From contig NZ_KB893589.1 of NCBI RefSeq assembly GCF_000374085.1, positions 1 to 37,441 on the forward strand: a DNA stretch of 37,441 bases, written 5' to 3'. A model generated the notes under the pieces. The model was not told the origin of the DNA. It saw nothing but the letters and a program-made list of their open reading frames with translations, and made no database searches. Below, piece by piece: positions 8,601 to 15,497 of the stretch. Made by a program: the position numbers and the translations under genes. Within the stretch, counting starts at the first letter, position 1; each line of letters opens with the position of its first letter. Source of the stretch: Spirosoma spitsbergense DSM 19989. GTDB taxonomy: Bacteria; Bacteroidota; Bacteroidia; Cytophagales; Spirosomataceae.

Positions 8601-10084
8601 TTCGTCTGCGTCCGGTGGTGATGACAGCCCTGGTGGCTTCCTTCGGTTTTATTCCGATGGCTATTTCCAACTCCGCCGGGGCCGAAGTGCAAAAGCCTCT
8701 GGCAACGGTTGTGATTGGGGGACTGTTTACCGCTACATTGCTCACGTTGATTATCCTGCCCATTCTTTATTCGCTATCCGAAAGGAAGGCCGTTGAGCGC
8801 GAAGCGAACGGACAGACTAAAAAAGAGCAGCCCAAAACGGCCACGGTGGCAACGATTATTGCCCTGTTGCTGCTGGCTACAACGGGCGGTTGGGCGCAGG
8901 GGCCTTCAATGCAGACGCTCACCCTGGACCAGGCTATCCAGCAGGCTACTACGCAAAATGCCCAGGTTCAGCTAGCCGGTTTAAGCGTCAGTCAGCAGGA
9001 GGCCCTCCGCCGAACGGCTTTCGATCCGGGCCGGCTAACGGCTAACCTGATGCTGGGTCAGTACAACACGCGTCGCTTCGACAACAACCTGACCGTGACC
9101 CACACCATCCCGAATCCGACGCTGATGCGCCGACTGGCCGACCTCAATGACCAAACCGTAGCCGGGAGGCAGGCGGCTGCTCTGGTGACGCAAAACGATG
9201 TGACCTATCAGGTTAAATCGACCTATTACGAACTGATTTATCTGGCGCAGAAAACCCGGCTGTTTTTGCAGCAGGACACCGTACTCACCGAGTTTGTGAA
9301 AGCCGCTGCCCTGCGTTTTCGGGTGGGCGAAACGGGTAATCTGGAGAAGGCCACTGCCGAAAGCCAGTTGGCCGATCAGCGGGTTAAACTGGCGCAAAAC
9401 GAAGCAACTCAAACAGCAACCGGCACCCGGCTCCAGACGCTGCTCTACCGCACCGACCCCATAATGATACCGGAACAGCAACTGCCCAAACTACCGCTTC
9501 TGTTGCCAACGGACAGTTTAATGAGTGCGAAGAACCCACTGATTCGTCAGTTGCAGCAGCAAATAAAGGTAGCCCAGCAAACCCGGCTGGTGGATCAGGC
9601 CCGGCTCAAACCCGATTTTATCGTGGGATTTTTCTCGCAAACGCTGATTGGTAGTCAACTGATCGACGGACAGGAGTTGTCTTTCGGTCCCGGATACCGG
9701 TTTAATGGCGGACAGGTTGGGGTAACGATGCCCCTCATCAGAGGAGCCGGACGGGCACGGGTCGAGGCTGCGCGGGTGGGTGAGCAAATAGCCCAGACCC
9801 AATTGCAAACGCAGCAATTTGCGCTCAATCAGCAGGCAAGTCAGTCCGTACGGCAATACAACCAGTACCGCGATGCCCTGACCTATTACGAACAAAATGG
9901 CCTGCCGCAGGCGAATCTTATCCAGACGCAGGCCCGGCGGGCGTTCGGCGGAGGTGATATTGGCTACGTGGAGTTCTCACTGGCCCTGCAACAGGCGCTG
10001 ACCATCCGGCTCAACTACCTCGAACTCCTCCATCAGTACGACCAGTCGGTGCTGTACATCAATTATTTAGCCGGTAATCCCTAA
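5651..10084 (+). CDS. czcA: CzcA-type heavy-metal RND pump fused to a TolC-like channel
   Basis: A proton-driven metal exporter of the HME-RND family. Residues 1 to about 1045 form the inner-membrane pump: an N-terminal helix (IIHFSIHNKLIIGFLTLALV), porter loops, and two blocks of transmembrane helices. The fourth-helix motif reads GAIDFGLIVDGAVIIVE, with acidic residues D407, D413 and E420. This DFG...D...E pattern is that of CzcA-like pumps for divalent ions (Zn, Co, Cd, Ni) rather than the Cu/Ag pumps. After a charged linker (about 1046-1065) comes a signal-peptide-like hydrophobic segment (ATVATIIALLLLATTGGWAQ). Residues from about 1087 to the end form a TolC-family outer-membrane factor (LTLDQAIQQATTQNAQVQLA, coiled-coil-rich, two OEP-like halves). 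The length of 1477 equals pump plus channel. It precedes the adaptor by 24 bp. Confidence 0.95.
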   Translation: MLNAIIHFSIHNKLIIGFLTLALVGWGVWSATQLPIDAVPDITNNQVQVITSSPSLAAEDIERLVTFPVEVGLSNIPGLLEVRSFSRFGLSIVTVVFSDATDVYWARQQISERLQNISSQIPPGVGTPTMAPVTTGLGEIFQYTVVPKKGYEDRYTLTDLRSIQDWIIRRGLLGTTGVADVSAFGGMLKQYEIAVDPDRLRSAGITINDIFTALQQNNQNTGGAYIDQKPNAYFIRSEGLIGSIEDIANIVIRLNGQNQTMRSGLPIRVRDVAQVRIGSAVRYGAVTRNGEGETVGAIVMMIKGGNSSQVIKDVKAKIAEIQQTLPEGVQIIPFLDRTKMVNSAIGTVEHNLMEGALIVIFVLILLLGNWRAGLVVASVIPLALLFALSMMKLFGVSGNLMSLGAIDFGLIVDGAVIIVEATLHHILLRNKDRTLTQEQMDNEVFGAASRIRSSAAFGEIIILIVYLPILALAGVEGKMFRPMALTVAFAILGAFILSLTYVPMISAVLLSKKVEHKDNFSHKLITRIQRVYEPVLLWSLRYRFPILGAAVGLLVLAGVLFSRMGGEFIPQLDEGDFAVDTRTLVGSSLSETVDATLKAQRILLKKFPEVEQVVAKIGSGEIPTDPMSIEASDLMVILKPKDDWTSATTRDELAGKMADALTVIPGVTFGFQQPVQMRFNELMTGARQDVALKIYGEDLSQLEKLAGQVGGVIRSVNGAKDLYVEQISGTSQILIKLDRNLMARYGLNVDDVNRTINTAFAGQSAGLVFEGEKRFDLVVRLASEKRQSIDDVRNLYITVPGTMGAGGQQIPLSQVAKVSMEQTPNQIQRDNTHRRVTLGFNVRGRDVESIVAELQQKVKQQIKFPPGYYVTCGGQFEKLVDAKKRLSIAVPIALFLIFVLLFFTFNSVRQSLLIFMAIPMAAIGGVFALLLRGMPFSISAGVGFIALFGVAVLNGIVLIAEFNRLRHEEGLTDMIEIIRQGAEIRLRPVVMTALVASFGFIPMAISNSAGAEVQKPLATVVIGGLFTATLLTLIILPILYSLSERKAVEREANGQTKKEQPKTATVATIIALLLLATTGGWAQGPSMQTLTLDQAIQQATTQNAQVQLAGLSVSQQEALRRTAFDPGRLTANLMLGQYNTRRFDNNLTVTHTIPNPTLMRRLADLNDQTVAGRQAAALVTQNDVTYQVKSTYYELIYLAQKTRLFLQQDTVLTEFVKAAALRFRVGETGNLEKATAESQLADQRVKLAQNEATQTATGTRLQTLLYRTDPIMIPEQQLPKLPLLLPTDSLMSAKNPLIRQLQQQIKVAQQTRLVDQARLKPDFIVGFFSQTLIGSQLIDGQELSFGPGYRFNGGQVGVTMPLIRGAGRARVEAARVGEQIAQTQLQTQQFALNQQASQSVRQYNQYRDALTYYEQNGLPQANLIQTQARRAFGGGDIGYVEFSLALQQALTIRLNYLELLHQYDQSVLYINYLAGNP

Positions 10085-10108
10085 CGTACTTTCCTGATTA
10101 AAACATCC

Positions 10109-11356
10109 ATGAATCAATTTCATAAAATGATGCCCGTTCGGCATCTGACCATACAACTCGTCATTGGCGTATTTATCGGTTTCTCGGCTTGTCAGTCCGA
10201 TGAAAAGGCCGATAATCAGTCGGATAATCAAAACGAGGCTACCGCCACAACCGATTCGACCCAGAAAAAGCCTGAGGGCCCTGTGCGGGTTTCCCTGACG
10301 CAGGCCCAATACGAGGTAGCTGCTATAAAACTGGGTCAGCCCAGCGAACGATCTATGCAAACGACGTTCAAAGCGACCGGTGTACTGGACGTACCTGCCC
10401 AGAATCTAATGTCGGTATCGGTGCCGTTTGGCGGCTATATTCGCCGGATAAACCTGGAGCCGGGTATGGCTATCCGAAAAGGTCAAACCCTGGTTATCCT
10501 GGAAAATCCCGAATACATTCAGCTTCAGCAGGACTACCTGGATACCAAAGCCAAACTGGAATACGCCAACCTGGAATTTGACCGTCAGCAGGAGTTGAGC
10601 CGTGACAATGTCAATGCGCTGAAGGTGTTTCAGCAGGTCCGGTCCAATCGCCAGAGCTTACAGGCGCAACTGGCGGGTATGGCCCAGCGACTGGCTATTA
10701 TTCGCATCAACCCGGCCACGTTAACCCCCGACCGTTTGACCCGCACCATTGCGATACCAGCACCGGTTTCGGGTTTTGTAACGGATGTGCCGGTCAATAA
10801 CGGCCGGTACGTAAACCCCTCCGATGTACTGGTACAAATCAGCGACATCAGCCATATGCACGCGAAGCTGAGTATTTTTGAGAAAGACATCAGTAGTATC
10901 CATACCGGACAGCCGGTCCGATTCAACGTGGGAGCCGATACCAGTACCAGCCGGTACGCGCACCGGGGAGACATTTTCCTGATTGGCAAGTCGATCAATC
11001 CCGACCGAACGATTCCGGTACTGGTGCATCCGGAAGGCTACTCCGATGATTTTATTCCAGGCGGCTACATATCCGCACAGATAGCGGTAAAAACGCAGCC
11101 ACTATCCACATTGCCCGAAGAAGCAGTCGTCGAGTACGGCGGCCAATCGTACATATACGTGCTGGAAAAACGCGAAACGAAAAGCGGAACCGCGCCTGTG
11201 TATCAGTTCCGGCAGGTCGATGTGAAAACCGGCGTTCGGGACAAGGGGTATATCGCCGTCACTATACCCGCTCATATTGACCCGGCCAAAACACCCATTG
11301 TGATAAAGGGAGCCTACAGCCTGCTGTCCAAACTCAATAACAGCGAAGAGGAGTAG
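10109..11356 (+). CDS. czcB: RND efflux periplasmic adaptor lipoprotein (CzcB/CusB-like)
   Basis: This is the membrane-fusion subunit linking the pump to the outer-membrane channel. The N-terminus has a hydrophobic stretch ending in a lipobox (GFSAC, C28), so it is likely lipid-anchored. A low-complexity Asp/Asn/Gln linker follows. The barrel-sandwich (biotinyl-lipoyl-like) half appears at about 105-140 (VPFGGYIRRINLEPGMAIRK) and closes near 213-245 (IPAPVSGFVTDVPVNNGRYV). Between them is an alpha-helical hairpin rich in Gln and Leu (about 145-205). Beta-barrel and membrane-proximal domains follow. The length of 415 residues is normal. It lies 24 bp downstream of czcA in the same operon. No long Met- or His-rich metal-binding tail is seen, which fits a CzcB-like rather than copper-type adaptor. 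No dedicated regulator is in the window. Confidence 0.92.
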   Translation: MNQFHKMMPVRHLTIQLVIGVFIGFSACQSDEKADNQSDNQNEATATTDSTQKKPEGPVRVSLTQAQYEVAAIKLGQPSERSMQTTFKATGVLDVPAQNLMSVSVPFGGYIRRINLEPGMAIRKGQTLVILENPEYIQLQQDYLDTKAKLEYANLEFDRQQELSRDNVNALKVFQQVRSNRQSLQAQLAGMAQRLAIIRINPATLTPDRLTRTIAIPAPVSGFVTDVPVNNGRYVNPSDVLVQISDISHMHAKLSIFEKDISSIHTGQPVRFNVGADTSTSRYAHRGDIFLIGKSINPDRTIPVLVHPEGYSDDFIPGGYISAQIAVKTQPLSTLPEEAVVEYGGQSYIYVLEKRETKSGTAPVYQFRQVDVKTGVRDKGYIAVTIPAHIDPAKTPIVIKGAYSLLSKLNNSEEE

Positions 11357-11385
11357 ACTAATTGATTGTCATTGGTTGTTATCTA

Positions 11386-11431
11386 AATGACCATCAATGA
11401 CCATCAATGACGACGAATGACCATCAATGAC
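11386..11431. repeat. 10-bp tandem repeat between convergent genes
   Basis: The unit AATGACCATC is repeated about 4.6 times; the third copy reads AATGACGACG. The array fills most of the gap between czcB and the convergent moeB-like gene. Confidence 0.9.
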
Positions 11432-11436
11432 TAACC

Positions 11437-12576
11437 TTAATACACTTCCATCTGCGGTTCCACCTCCTGCGCCCAGGCGTTGATACCACCGTCCAGGTTG
11501 TAAAGGTTGGTCAGGCCATCCTGCGTGTACAGGTACTGGATAACGTTAGCCGAGCGAATGCCGTGGTGACAATACACCACTACGGGCCGGTCGGTAGGGA
11601 TGCGCTTCCGGTTGTTGGGAATCATGCCGATGGGAATCAGGACAGCTCCTTCCAGGTGGCAAAGGTCGTATTCGGGCCGCTCCCGTACGTCGAGCAAAAA
11701 GATGTTTTCGCCCGTTGCCAGCCGGTCGGCCAGTTCCTGTGCCGTTATTTTCTGCGGCCCGGCTTCGTCCGAACTGGACTGAGCCATTGCCGGAGCCAGT
11801 CCCTGCCGGGCCAGCTCATCGGCATCGGCCCGGCGTTTGGTCTTGATCTTCTGCTGACTAACCGCCAGCAGGTCTATCATCAGCAGGTGTTCTGTTAGTG
11901 GCTGGCCAATGCCGGTAATGAGTTTAATTACTTCACTGGCCTGATAGGTGCCAATGACACCGGGCAGCACGCCCAGCACGCCCGTATCGCTGCAATTTGG
12001 AATTTCAATATCGTTTGGGTATTCTGGGAACAGGCACCGGTAGGTTGGTCCCCGCCTGCCCGTTCCGAGGTCGGCGTTGAAGACGGCTACCTGCCCTTCA
12101 AACCGGTGAATAGCGCCATAAACGAACGGCTTACCCAGGGTAACGCACACATCGTTGACCAGATAACGCACTTTGAAATTGTCCGTGCAGTCAACCACAA
12201 TGTCGTACGAATCAATGATGCTACGGGCGTTGGAGCTTTCGAGTGCGGTTGTATGAGTATCGAACGAAAGGTCTGGATTCAGACGGTTGAGGTGGCTGGC
12301 TGCCATCTTCGCCTTTGGTTTGCCTACTTCATCTGTTGTGTACAGCACCTGCCGCTGCAGGTTACTCAGGTCTACCACATCGGGGTCGATGATACCGATA
12401 GTGCCCACGCCCGCGGCCGTCAGATACAACAATACCGGGCATCCCAGCCCCCCCGCTCCAACGACCAGTACGCGGGCGTTCTTGAGTTTCAACTGACCAG
12501 CCGGGCCAATTTCAGGCAGATTGAGGTGTTTTTGATAGCGTTCTTTTTCGGTCGGAACAAGCGTTGTTGCTTCCAT
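11437..12576 (-). CDS. moeB: MoeB/ThiF-type adenylyltransferase with rhodanese domain
   Basis: An E1-like enzyme that adenylates the C-terminal glycine of a small sulfur-carrier protein (MoaD or ThiS), with a rhodanese domain able to deliver sulfur. The nucleotide-binding motif is GAGGLG (40-45), followed by DLSNLQRQ (69-76) and DCTDNF (129-134). The conserved NCSDTGVLGVLPG block is at 194-206. The C-terminal rhodanese domain (about 275-375) has the active-site loop CHHGIRS with C336. The tetra-cysteine zinc site of E. coli MoeB is largely missing: only C181 of the first pair remains (TYRC) and no second CxxC is present. No other molybdopterin or thiamine gene is nearby, so the carrier partner is undetermined. 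The start at 12576 gives a normal N-terminus. Confidence 0.92.
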   Translation of the reverse strand: MEATTLVPTEKERYQKHLNLPEIGPAGQLKLKNARVLVVGAGGLGCPVLLYLTAAGVGTIGIIDPDVVDLSNLQRQVLYTTDEVGKPKAKMAASHLNRLNPDLSFDTHTTALESSNARSIIDSYDIVVDCTDNFKVRYLVNDVCVTLGKPFVYGAIHRFEGQVAVFNADLGTGRRGPTYRCLFPEYPNDIEIPNCSDTGVLGVLPGVIGTYQASEVIKLITGIGQPLTEHLLMIDLLAVSQQKIKTKRRADADELARQGLAPAMAQSSSDEAGPQKITAQELADRLATGENIFLLDVRERPEYDLCHLEGAVLIPIGMIPNNRKRIPTDRPVVVYCHHGIRSANVIQYLYTQDGLTNLYNLDGGINAWAQEVEPQMEVY

Positions 12577-12703
12577 GATAGGACGGGGTAGATAAAGCTA
12601 ACGTAGTGTTGCACTAATCCAACAGATTTAAAGACCTGAAAATTGCGTTGAACCCGGCACAATTGGAAATATTTAGTTAACGTTTTATATGTGATTTTTT
12701 TAG

Positions 12704-12711
12704 TACTATTG
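12704..12711 (+). promoter_or_regulatory. Candidate Bacteroidota -7 element
   Basis: TACTATTG differs from TAnnTTTG at one position and lies 30 bp upstream of the DUF1080 gene start in an AT-rich stretch. No clear -33 TTTG was found, so support is weak. Confidence 0.3.
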
Positions 12712-12741
12712 CCCCGATAAAGTCCTAACATTTCTCAATCT

Positions 12742-13509
12742 ATGGATAAAGTACATTTTTTTGCCGGCACTACGCTGGCAACCAGTCTGCTGGCCCTTGC
12801 CCTGACGCTGAACAGTACCACGACTCAGGCTTTCGTTAACCCGGCCCGTCTTTCTACAGCCGGATTGCCCGAAACGGCACCGAAGAAAGGAAAATGGGAA
12901 ACCCTTTTCGATGGTAAAACCTTAAGTGGCTGGCATACTTATCTGAAAGCCGGGCAACCCGTATCGGATAAGTGGACGATAGATGATGGTGCTATTCACC
13001 TGGCGTCGGGTGGTGCCGGTGATCTGGTGACCGACAAAGAATACGGTAATTTTGAACTGGAGATGGAGTGGAAAATTGCCGAAGGGGGCAACAGTGGTAT
13101 TATTTACCACGTACACGAAGATCCAAAATACAAAGCAACCTACCAGACTGGTCCGGAAATGCAGGTGCTGGACAATGAGCGCCACCCCGATGCCAAACAG
13201 GGGCGTGATAACAACCGCACGGCTGGTGCGCTCTATGATTTGCAGAAACCCGTCAATCTGGGAGCCGCAAAACCCGCCGGCGAGTGGAACAAGGCCCGCC
13301 TGGTTATCAATAACGGAAAAGCGGAACAATACCTGAACGGTAAGAAAACGGCCGAATACCCAACCAGCGGTCCCGAATGGGATAAAATGGTTTCGGAGAG
13401 TAAATTTAAGGGGTGGGAAGGCTTTGGTAAGTACGACAAAGGCCATATTGCCCTGCAGGATCACGGGAATAAGGTCTGGTTTCGTAACATCAAGATACGC
13501 GAATTGTAG
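12742..13509 (+). CDS. Secreted DUF1080 protein (3-keto-disaccharide hydrolase family)
   Basis: The first 30 residues form a signal peptide (hydrophobic TTLATSLLALALTL, likely cut after TQA). The rest is a single DUF1080 domain with a concanavalin/LamG-like fold. It opens with WETLFDGKTLSGWHTY and includes the family's NFELEMEWKIAEGGNSGIIY block, the GPEMQVLDN segment and the closing KVWFRNIKIREL. Members of this family hydrolyse 3-keto-glycosides or are found with sugar-oxidation enzymes; some have no tested activity. At 255 residues it is a standard single-domain version. Within 120 bp downstream lies a Tat-exported sugar isomerase-like gene on the same strand. Together they suggest periplasmic processing of oxidised sugars, but the substrate is unknown. 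Confidence 0.9.
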   Translation: MDKVHFFAGTTLATSLLALALTLNSTTTQAFVNPARLSTAGLPETAPKKGKWETLFDGKTLSGWHTYLKAGQPVSDKWTIDDGAIHLASGGAGDLVTDKEYGNFELEMEWKIAEGGNSGIIYHVHEDPKYKATYQTGPEMQVLDNERHPDAKQGRDNNRTAGALYDLQKPVNLGAAKPAGEWNKARLVINNGKAEQYLNGKKTAEYPTSGPEWDKMVSESKFKGWEGFGKYDKGHIALQDHGNKVWFRNIKIREL

Positions 13510-13514
13510 ACTTT

Positions 13515-13617
13515 AAAGAGTGAAAGAGCGAATGAGCGAATGAGTGGGCCACCGATACGGTGAATAGCCACTACGCTAGCAAACAGCTCTTTCACTCTTT
13601 CACTCTTTCACTCTTTT
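13515..13617. repeat. Inverted repeat with purine- and pyrimidine-rich tandem arms
   Basis: AAAGAGTGAAAGAGC (13515-13529) pairs exactly with GCTCTTTCACTCTTT (13586-13600). The right side continues as an 8-bp tandem repeat, CTCTTTCA, with about 3.9 copies from 13587. The left side repeats GAATGAGC. The structure fills the space between the DUF1080 and TIM-barrel genes, and its right end reaches 7 bp before the next start codon. A similar sequence occurs at 31758-31839. Confidence 0.8.
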
Positions 13618-13624
13618 AGTTATT

Positions 13625-14500
13625 ATGACAACCCGCCGAACGGCCCTCAAAACCCTGACAGGTACCGCCTTAACGCTACCTTCCCTGACTGAATCCCTGG
13701 CCAGTCCAATGACACAGCCCGACTCCATGTCCGCTCCACTGAAAGGCCGTATCAATCACTCCGTTTGTAAGTGGTGTTACGGGAAAATTCCGCTCGATGA
13801 CTTTTGCAAATCAATCAAAGAGATGGGAATCACCTCAGTCGATCTGACAGGACCCGCGGAGTGGCCTACCCTGAAAAAATACGGGCTTACCTGCGCCATG
13901 GCGCAGGGAGCGGGGAAAGGTATTAATGATGGTTTCAACGACCCTAAACTGCACGATGAACTGGTGGCCAGTTACGAAGCTATCTTCCCTAAAATGAAAG
14001 AAGCAGGCCTGACCAACGTCATTTGTTTTTCGGGAAACCGCCGGGGTATGAGCGACGAAGAAGGGTTGAAAAACTGCGCTGTTGGTCTTAAGCGTCTGAT
14101 GCCCAGTGCCGAAAATCATGGTATCGTCGTCGTGATGGAATTGCTGAACAGCAAAGTGAATCACAAGGATTACATGTGCGACCACTCCGCCTGGGGCGTT
14201 AATTTATGTAAAGCCGTGGGATCAGAGAACTTCAAACTGCTGTACGATATTTACCACATGCAGATCATGGAGGGAGACATCATTCGCACTATCCAGGAGA
14301 GTAACAAATATTTTGCCCACTATCACACGGGCGGTAATCCGGGCCGGAATGAGATTGACGAAACCCAGGAACTCTACTATCCGGCTATCATGAAGGCGAT
14401 TGTCGATACTGGATTTAAAGGGTACGTGGCGCAGGAATTCATTCCCAAGCGCGACCCGCTGACGAGCCTGAAAGAAAGTGTCATGATTTGTGATGTATAA
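13625..14500 (+). CDS. Tat-exported TIM-barrel sugar isomerase-like protein
   Basis: Belongs to the xylose isomerase-like TIM-barrel family (AP endonuclease family 2) that includes hydroxypyruvate isomerase and sugar epimerases. The N-terminus has twin arginines (TTRRTALKTLTG) and a hydrophobic stretch, as in Tat substrates. Likely metal ligands are E172 (VVMELLNSK), D208 with H211 (LLYDIYHMQ), the H232/H234 region (AHYHTGGNPGRNE) and E271 (VAQEFIP). The HYHTGG-NPGRNE and D-Y-H-M-Q signatures resemble hydroxypyruvate isomerase. The length of 291 residues is normal. It follows the DUF1080 gene on the same strand after a repeat-filled gap of 115 bp. A folded metal enzyme exported by Tat fits a periplasmic role on sugars. 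The exact reaction is not certain. Confidence 0.87.
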   Translation: MTTRRTALKTLTGTALTLPSLTESLASPMTQPDSMSAPLKGRINHSVCKWCYGKIPLDDFCKSIKEMGITSVDLTGPAEWPTLKKYGLTCAMAQGAGKGINDGFNDPKLHDELVASYEAIFPKMKEAGLTNVICFSGNRRGMSDEEGLKNCAVGLKRLMPSAENHGIVVVMELLNSKVNHKDYMCDHSAWGVNLCKAVGSENFKLLYDIYHMQIMEGDIIRTIQESNKYFAHYHTGGNPGRNEIDETQELYYPAIMKAIVDTGFKGYVAQEFIPKRDPLTSLKESVMICDV

Positions 14501-14507
14501 TTTGTCG

Positions 14508-14573
14508 GTATCAGGAGCGGGGAGTCAGGAGTGAGATAGCCCATTCTCACTCCTGACTCCTCGCTCCTGATAC
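14508..14573. terminator. Long hairpin between convergent genes (bidirectional terminator)
   Basis: A 29-bp arm starting GTATCAGGAGCG (14508-14536) pairs with 14545-14573 around an 8-nt loop; the only imperfection is one G-T pair on the plus strand. It lies between the convergent TIM-barrel and glycosyltransferase genes, 7 bp from one stop codon and 3 bp from the other. Its arms contain repeated CAGGAG/GTCAGGAG units. Confidence 0.8.
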
Positions 14574-14576
14574 TTG

Positions 14577-15449
14577 TTATACCAGTTTGTAGTTTTTGTA
14601 TTCGCCAATTCGCCAGCCGGTTAGTTTTTCGACAAGGGTCAGAAAACGGACACGGGCGGAATACCGTTTCTGGCGGGTATCGAAGTTGAAATCCCAGTTC
14701 AGGCGGTCGACGCGGGGTTGCATAACGGCAGGGTGAATACCCGTAAAGTGGGCTAGCGAGTCAATTTGACTATAATCGAATGCGTCGACACTAGCCTCGG
14801 CTTTGGCAATGGTTTCGCTGGTATTCCAGAAATGATTCGCATTGCGAAGCCTTTTCTTCTGTGTTTCGGGGGGCTTCACCCAGCCATAATGATATACGTA
14901 CGCATCGATCAGTTTGACCCGTAGCTTCTGGTTCTCCTGCGTTCGAAATCCCTGTGCATCCTTATACGACACTACATTACCCGTGTTGCGAATCACCCTG
15001 ATTTCGCGTCGGTACCACTGCCGGGAGTCGCCGACGTAGCTGTAGGAGCCGTAGAAATGCAGGTACTTGAAGAGTAAACCGTCTACGTTCTCATCCATCA
15101 GGTAGCGCTGCATGGCTTCCCGAACAACCGGAAGGTACTGTTCGTGCAATACTTCATCTCCCTGAATGTAGAACGCCCAGTCGGCATCCGGCGAAACAGC
15201 GGCCAGCGCTTTATCCGTTTCCAGGGCCAACACCCGCCCCCCGGCGCGGGCGCTATCATCCCAGGTTGTACGAATAATCCTTATTTTATCAGACTGAATG
15301 GATTTGATCAACGCCAGTGTATCATCGTCAGAATCGCCAACGGCAATCACGAATTCATCGCATAATGGCAACACCGATGTAATGGCTTCTACAATGGGGT
15401 AGTCGAACAAAACAGCGTTACGGATAAAACTAAACCCAGCTACTTTCAT
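14577..15449 (-). CDS. Glycosyltransferase family 2-like protein
   Basis: The N-terminal half has the nucleotide-sugar binding fold of GT-A enzymes. MKVAGFSFIRNAVLFDYPI resembles the 'FIRN' start of family 2 relatives, and VIAVGDSDDDT (35-44) and the acidic motif YIQGDEVLHE (D98, E99) occupy the positions of the metal/nucleotide site. It lacks membrane helices, so it is probably cytoplasmic. The C-terminal half contains an HYGWVKPP block seen in relatives of this group. The length of 290 residues is typical. A GT87-like membrane protein gene lies 48 bp upstream on the same strand, so the two may be co-transcribed and act in glycan or lipid glycosylation. The acceptor is unknown. Confidence 0.82.
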   Translation of the reverse strand: MKVAGFSFIRNAVLFDYPIVEAITSVLPLCDEFVIAVGDSDDDTLALIKSIQSDKIRIIRTTWDDSARAGGRVLALETDKALAAVSPDADWAFYIQGDEVLHEQYLPVVREAMQRYLMDENVDGLLFKYLHFYGSYSYVGDSRQWYRREIRVIRNTGNVVSYKDAQGFRTQENQKLRVKLIDAYVYHYGWVKPPETQKKRLRNANHFWNTSETIAKAEASVDAFDYSQIDSLAHFTGIHPAVMQPRVDRLNWDFNFDTRQKRYSARVRFLTLVEKLTGWRIGEYKNYKLV

Positions 15450-15497
15450 AGGGTAAAATTACCAATTTCTCTTTCTGCTTTTCGGTAGATTCAATGC

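Noticed and set aside
13515..13617. CRISPR array from repeated CTCTTTCA units
   Set aside because: The 8-bp units are directly adjacent without spacers and are low-complexity; there are no cas genes.
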